Shown one piece after another: positions 58,480 through 64,000 of a stretch of DNA of 64,000 bases (the first letter of the stretch is position 1; every line of letters begins with the position of its first letter). The stretch comes from Lycorma delicatula (Eukaryota; Arthropoda; Insecta; Hemiptera; Fulgoridae), in assembly GCF_047948215.1 (NCBI RefSeq), contig NC_134455.1:74549689-74613688 (forward strand), in the 5' to 3' direction. A program made the translations under genes and the position numbers. Under the pieces are notes generated by a model. That model had not been told where the DNA came from and made no database searches. It worked only from the letters and a program-made list of their open reading frames with translations.

Positions 58480-60050
58480 ATGATTCACCCGTGTGACCCA
58501 TTATGTAGGGATTGATAAACTGGAGAAATGCATAAAATATCCAAACATCCCAATCACTAAATACACGCACACATATATTTATAAAATTGTATACGTATAT
58601 AGAATAAGCAAACTCCTTACACCCAATTCCCTCTGGAAGGAAGAACTACCGCTGAAAGAAGAAACCTGCCTTCTCGCCCGCTTAGTTCTTAGAACTACAA
58701 GCAAAGCGGTTACTTAAAGGTTACTCAAGAGAAGAGATAGGCAAGGTCTACAGCTTCGCAGTGAGGCCCCACCATAGGAAGATTGGCGGACATATTGTCA
58801 AATTCCACTTCCTCTTCCATACCCTTCCGACAGCACAACTACCTTAACTGATCCCCTACATACCATGGTGATGAGTCTTTCTCACCACCTTCAAAAGTTC
58901 AACCCGCTGTGCGCTTGGGCTTTTTCTTTTTCAGATGAATCACGAAGAACTCCAGGGACAGCTAGAGAAAGCATGTTTGGCCACACACCACCAGACCCCC
59001 CAAATCCTCCGCGGACCGTTATATTTTCTTGGGCTAGACCAGCATCTGCATCAAATCAAAGTTTACATATAATAGGGGGGCATCTTATTCAAAATTGTCA
59101 CCACCCCGGAGCACGGGCGCTCGAAAACAACCTGCGTTATATATATCTCTCCTGCCCGGCCTTACGGCGGGCAGACATTTAATCCTTAATAGAGGTATAT
59201 CGCGCTCAGACTAGACAATCCTAACGATACTAACAACCGCGCCAAAACCGCTGGTACCATGATCCCACATAACCTTTTCGCTTCCCACCCATCCTTGAAG
59301 AAAGAAGCGAATTAAGAAGATTCAGAAGAAAGAAGAAAAGAAGACTTAGACTTAGACTTAGACTAGGATACTAACAAGGTTAACAAGAAGATTAGAGAGG
59401 CAGACATGAAAACAAATATCCAAATCATCCCGAATCCATACTCCTACCGACTGAGATAGCTCTGGGGCACAAGGCCTCAGAGCAATCCTTCCAATCACAT
59501 TTTCATTAATTCAAACCAAATTAAATTGAATTGAATTAAAATAAATGATAAAGTGTAAGCCCAAAAATCGCCTCCGACGTCCTTTCCTTAAGAGAGGACG
59601 CCCCTTAAATGAAGGATTTCAGCCCACTCTAGGCTGAAATGGAGTGCGTCACGGAAGATAACCTTATTAGCACATTGTTCCGTCGGACCCCTACCGACAA
59701 ACCCTCCATTGGATCGGAACGCAATCCAAACTTCACAAAACAAATAAACGTCAGCCACTATTAATAACCTTCAGTCCATTAGAATCACCCAGCAGCAAAG
59801 GACGTGAGTCCGTATACTGCGAAAAGTAGGAGCTATTGCACCCTCCGACATCCTTGCGTTCTATTCCATGTCAGGTCACTTCTCTGTCACTTCACTTCTA
59901 CATATCTTCTTCGTCACTTCTCTGCGGTCGCCTCTCTCAGTTTCTCTCGTTATAATTGTCGCCTTTGTGCACTTATTAACGTTGTGATTCAATTTCTAAA
60001 CCACGTTTCACCTCTGTATTTTTGATACGCCGTTGTAGACTACGCCTAGG
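58480..60050. other. GC-richer island, content unrecognised
   Basis: About 1.6 kb with distinctly higher GC than its surroundings. The longest readings (58865-59182 and 58493-58717 plus) carry no domain I know. Local features include a short ACTTAG repeat (about 59343-59363), palindromic stretches such as TTTCAGCC...GGCTGAAA (59607-59640) and a pyrimidine-rich 3' part (59860-59950). Possibilities are a decayed LTR retroelement leader, an untranslated exon region of a host gene, or an unknown repeat. I could not choose between them. Confidence 0.4.
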
Positions 60051-63000
60051 ATTAACTGTATGTATATATGTGTACTTTCATTCACGAGTTCATCTTTTAC
60101 GAATATTTATGTGTGATTACGGCAAGTTCAAATTATTCATTATTTTCTATATTAATCAGTTATGTTATTAGTAAAATTAGTGAAAAACACAACTAACTAT
60201 ACATTCTGAATTTGTATTTCAAGATTGGCTTAAACAACCATTTCTTCATTCAAATGTAGTCACAAAAGGTGGCTTAGATAAAGGTTATGTCATTATTTCT
60301 CATGTGTAACATATTTTTACGTGCTATTAATGCCCACTATTCTTATTATCAAATCGACTTGTAATTAAATATTACTTCAGAATTCATAAAACATATGTGT
60401 GACACAAACATTCATGGACATGAATGTGTTGGTTAATATCTAATATACATTCTAGTGACTTCCAGGAATGTTTTCTATTGTATCTCATTGACTCTTGTAA
60501 CTGTATAAACTTCTTATTTCATTTGGAAGATAACAATTTTACTGAGACAGTTTATTTATATTTTATGTTACATAATTTTGCATGCCTAAATATTGTTTTG
60601 CTCTATCAAGTATTATATTATTTTTCACTAATTAGAAAAAGGAAGTCATCAACATTAGAATGGCTAAGAAGCTGAAACATTTTCAAGAAAGTTTTCTTAC
60701 TAAATGACCATTATTTATATGATTACTTATTACATTTTGATTATATTGTTATTAACTCTTTTTGTTCATGTGTGACATTTTTTATATGTTATTAATGATA
60801 ACTATTATTAATAATATTCTGGTTGTTCATTAAAAGTCTTTGTTTAAAAGTCAGTTGCTGAGGGTAAATTACCTTTTTACTTGAAATGTTTTTTAAATAC
60901 TGACTCTATTATTTAATTTGTTAATCACAGAGATTAATTCTTATTTATTCATGAACTGAATTCATATTACTTTTCTTAAATTAATCTAAAGAAAATAACT
61001 CTTGATGGGAAGTTATGATTTTGGACTTCTTTGTACTTTCATATTTTCAAGAAAGCTTACTTACTAAAATGAACTCTATTTACATGATTACTTATTTCAA
61101 TTTGATTATATTGTAATTAACTCTTTTTTATACTGGCAATATTGTAGTTTATTTTTTCTAAGTTAATGATATTCGTTCATTGCTAATTTTCATTATCACG
61201 GAATATGTCAGTAATGCAACAGTTTTCCAGTTACACTATGTTTATTGATGTTATGTTTATAATTGTAAAAAAGGTGTTTAAGTTCCCTTGTTTTCAGACT
61301 TTGTTTAATTGCAGATTTTCATATTATTAGCCTATATGCAGTTTATGTGTGTGATAAATTGTAGATTTTCATAATGATTATTTGAAAAATGTATATTTAT
61401 GTATTTCTCATTTTGATATGTTAATTTCAGCTGATATTCCTTGTATAAATTCTGTATAGAATTAAGTTATGTTTATTTTTGTAATTTCATTCAATTTTTT
61501 AAGTGTATGATTTAAGATAAGGTTGAGTTGTTTTCCTCTAATAAAGTCCCAATCAATATTCTTCAAAAACGAGCTATTTGTAATTTTATTTTTGCAACTT
61601 GCCCCAACAGGGACCACAAAAGTCAAAAATATCAAGAGGACTGTTTTATATAATTATATTTGAATTTCAAAAAGGATTACACAATAGACTGCATTTGTAT
61701 TAGGCTCAGGGTGAATGGTTAGTAGGTTAATTGGATACTTTCTCATTCTATTCATTTTGGGAATGGGTGAGGTTATTGTTTTATGAACTCTCTGTCTGTT
61801 CCTGGATGTTTCTTTAATTTTCCCAGGAAAATTCATTTTCATAGCTTTTATTAACATTGGTGCATGGAAAATTGAGGATGAATAGTTTGTTACCTCCCTT
61901 CTGAATATAATGGGCTGATTTTGTGGGGAAATGTAGACAGTATAAGCACATATTGTCAGGAGAGGTTTAAACATTCCTCTAGGATGAGAGGTCAGGAATA
62001 CTTATCTCATACTGAAGTTTCCTTTGAAGACAGATCATTTTTTTTCACCAACTTCTTTTTCTTCACCTTAATACTTGTCCATCCTTAGTTTTGTGGGTGT
62101 AGATCTGACTGGGCTAGGTGCTCCTCTTAAAGATGCTTGGACCTGAAATATCAGTGGATATCTTATTGTTATCAGGTAGAAACTGTCCATGGACTGATGA
62201 TTGTTTCCTGATTGGTGACTACACAATAATGTAAATGATAAGTCTGTTAGTTAAGTGAGGCTTGTAATCCCTCCAAAATTACCAATTAAAAATGCACTTA
62301 CAGAACTAAAGTGTGGAAAAAGGGATATAAAATATAATGGCTGGTAAGAAAAGATATACTGCAGAATATCATCTGCTAGGATACAAGACAAACAACCCAC
62401 ATCCTGAAGAAAGCTAAAAGTACCTTCTAAACACAAGTACCCATCCTTTCATACCCTCAGGAATGGGAGTATTTTTATACAGATGAGTAGTGCATATTTC
62501 TGAAAAATTACTTTTTCTTACTTAATGTTTGTTACAAACAAATATTGTTTTTCTGCCAGAATAAAAAAATAACCCAAAAACAGGTACAGATTCCTTAAGA
62601 AAAAAACCTTATTCATCATTGCAATAGTATTAGTATGGAAATATCAGGTTGGACTATAAACTGTCACTAGACTCCTCACTCAAGGAAGTTGATCTATAAA
62701 AATATGATTTTTTTTTTCAGTCAGTAGCCTGAAATTGCAATTACATCAGTGATGTAAATCTTTTGACTTTACTTCCATTTCTTGATTATAGCTATTCAAT
62801 TTTTTCTTTATATTTGATTCCAATTTTAAATTTTGTTATTAAAGGTTATAATTATTTCACTGCATAAACTCTTGATTATGTGTAGATAATAAGGTGAAAT
62901 TGAAACTGATTAATAAATGCTGTAAGCATTATAATGTAAGTCATAATCTTTAATGTTTACGTGTGCTACCAATTGAAAAATGATACTTGTTAATTTATTT

Positions 63001-64000
63001 AAGAAAAATTGTTATAAAACTTCTTTATAATTTATATTGTGTTTTTTTTTTTTTTTTAATTTTTATGTGAAAGTTTTTATTTGAAATAAATATAGATATA
63101 TTGAAGTAATTAACTAAATTGTATAGCTTGTGGCTTGAATAAATATTTATGTAAAGAGAATAAGCAATTTTCGTAAAAGCTTTCAATTTTGTACATTGGA
63201 CATACTAGGTAGCCCTTTCTTATCTTTAATACATTATTTAGTGTAAACTTATACTATGTAAACTCATCTGTTTTATGAAAATGGATAAATATTGGTTATT
63301 ATTACAGTGCCTATAAAATATAATTACATTATCTTTCTTTATATTAAAATAATGCTGATTCAATAAGCTCCCTCATTAAAATTATTTCTGCTCCCACTAT
63401 AGTGTTCAGGGACTCCTCAGTTGCGCATTATAAAACAAACTACAGTGAAATATATACTATTCAGTATTATAAAAAAAAAAAAAAACACAAAACAAAACCA
63501 AAATTAATAACTGTCAGATGCTGATAAATCTCACTGAGTCGCAACTCGAGTGTTTCACGAGAGAACAAAGTATCCATCAAATTTAATTTAAATAACATTT
63601 AATGAGAAAATAGAAAAAGGCACATGAAAAATTTGATTCATGATGCTTGAAAAACAGAGCCAATAATTAATTGGAAAATATAAATAAAGAAAACAACTTA
63701 AAAAAGTGCAAAAACTGTTGCAAAAAATTTAGATGAACGTAGTTCTTGAGATTAAGTGGCTAATTTGAATAAAAATTTCACTTGAAGATTGTATTTAAAA
63801 AAAAAACAAAAGATAAGTACATAATATACAAAAAATTAAAAACAGAAGCCTTTAAAAAAAAGAATACTTCAAAAAGATCAAACTAAGTACATGAAAGTAA
63901 AAAGTACAACTTACCAACATTTTTAAGGGGTTGATAAGCATATCAAGCAGGGGGCAGAACCTGTAGTATTAAAATTAAAAATTTACTTATTTGGGTTTCC
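60051..64000. other. AT-rich sequence; no supported gene
   Basis: Nothing coding could be supported. The region 61650-62480 is somewhat less AT-rich and has a minus-strand ORF of 106 codons (61654-61974) without a recognised domain. AATAAA occurs near 61543. Poly-T and poly-A runs are common (63043-63058, 63472-63485). Confidence 0.5.
60300..61400. repeat. diverged direct repeats, about 365 bp apart
   Basis: The phrase TTTTCAAGAAAG, then CTTACTAAA, ATGATTACTTATT, TTTGATTATATTGT and ATTAACTCTTTTT, occurs at 60679-60765 and again at 61044-61130 in the same order. A further pair (CATGTGTAACAT...GCTATTAATG near 60300 and CATGTGTGACAT...GTTATTAATG near 60768) suggests a third partial member. It looks like an old tandem duplication or two copies of a short AT-rich repeat. 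Confidence 0.55.

Noticed and set aside
61540..61640. Possible host gene end or splice acceptor (AATAAA, then CCCCAACAG before GGACC)
   Set aside because: No adjoining reading frame with a recognisable domain. Both signals are common by chance in AT-rich DNA.
61654..61974. 106-codon minus-strand ORF
   Set aside because: The composition is plausible for a protein, but no domain, start context or partner exon could be identified.

Overview
This window is a stretch of AT-rich arthropod nuclear DNA, most likely from an insect and possibly a hemipteran. The evidence is the mix of repeats: tRNA-derived SINEs, IS630/Tc1/mariner relics, a ZBED5-like hAT, a piggyBac-like MITE, three kinds of non-LTR retrotransposon, solo LTRs, and long (TA)n, (CA)n and (TTA)n tracts. 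There is no operon structure, no bacterial-type gene density and no intact protein-coding gene I can recognise. Every convincing protein match is a decayed transposon gene, and host sequence is probably intergenic or intronic. The hemipteran guess rests on remembered family resemblance and is weak.

Layout. 1-13.6 kb: AT-rich DNA with two degenerate tRNA-like SINE heads, a mariner relic (3.2-3.4 kb), foldback elements at about 4.0-4.8 and 7.5-7.8 kb, one copy of repeat family B (5.7-6.2 kb), a fragment of repeat family A (9.4-9.7 kb), a GC-richer patch (10.5-10.8 kb) and SINE pieces (10.9-11.5 kb). 13.6-23.5 kb: a Tc1-like element with clean terminal repeats inside family B, a second mariner-like element with three recognisable catalytic blocks, a complete but dead hAT element with an 8-bp target duplication, and a long family A copy. 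24-36.7 kb: LINE relics on both strands, another mariner relic, a three-level nest (family A <- piggyBac-like MITE <- SINE), and a LINE cut by a SINE. 36.3-43.6 kb: a full-length SINE with a perfect 17-bp target duplication, a 1.2-kb foldback element, a tRNA-like SINE head and another mariner relic.

44.4-55.1 kb is the most structured part. Two solo LTRs of one family lie in opposite orientation. The second LTR carries, inside its internal (TTA)n tract, two I-like LINE copies joined head to tail. The inner LINE keeps its gag and 3' end but has no ORF2, and the segment spanning its 5' leader and gag start is present three times in tandem (units of 1128, 1126 and 1116 bp).

55-64 kb is mostly AT-rich. 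It holds a hAT-MITE fragment, a GC-richer island at 58.1-60.05 kb that opens with 3.4 copies of a 57-bp repeat followed by a TATA motif, and diverged repeats at 60.3-61.4 kb.

I did not find a new molecular system. The observations most worth checking are the triplicated LINE leader/gag unit with its overlapping short ORFs, the stacking of LINEs in the LTR's trinucleotide tract, the SINE whose 5' end is an inverted copy of itself, and the promoter-like tandem repeat at 58.1 kb.
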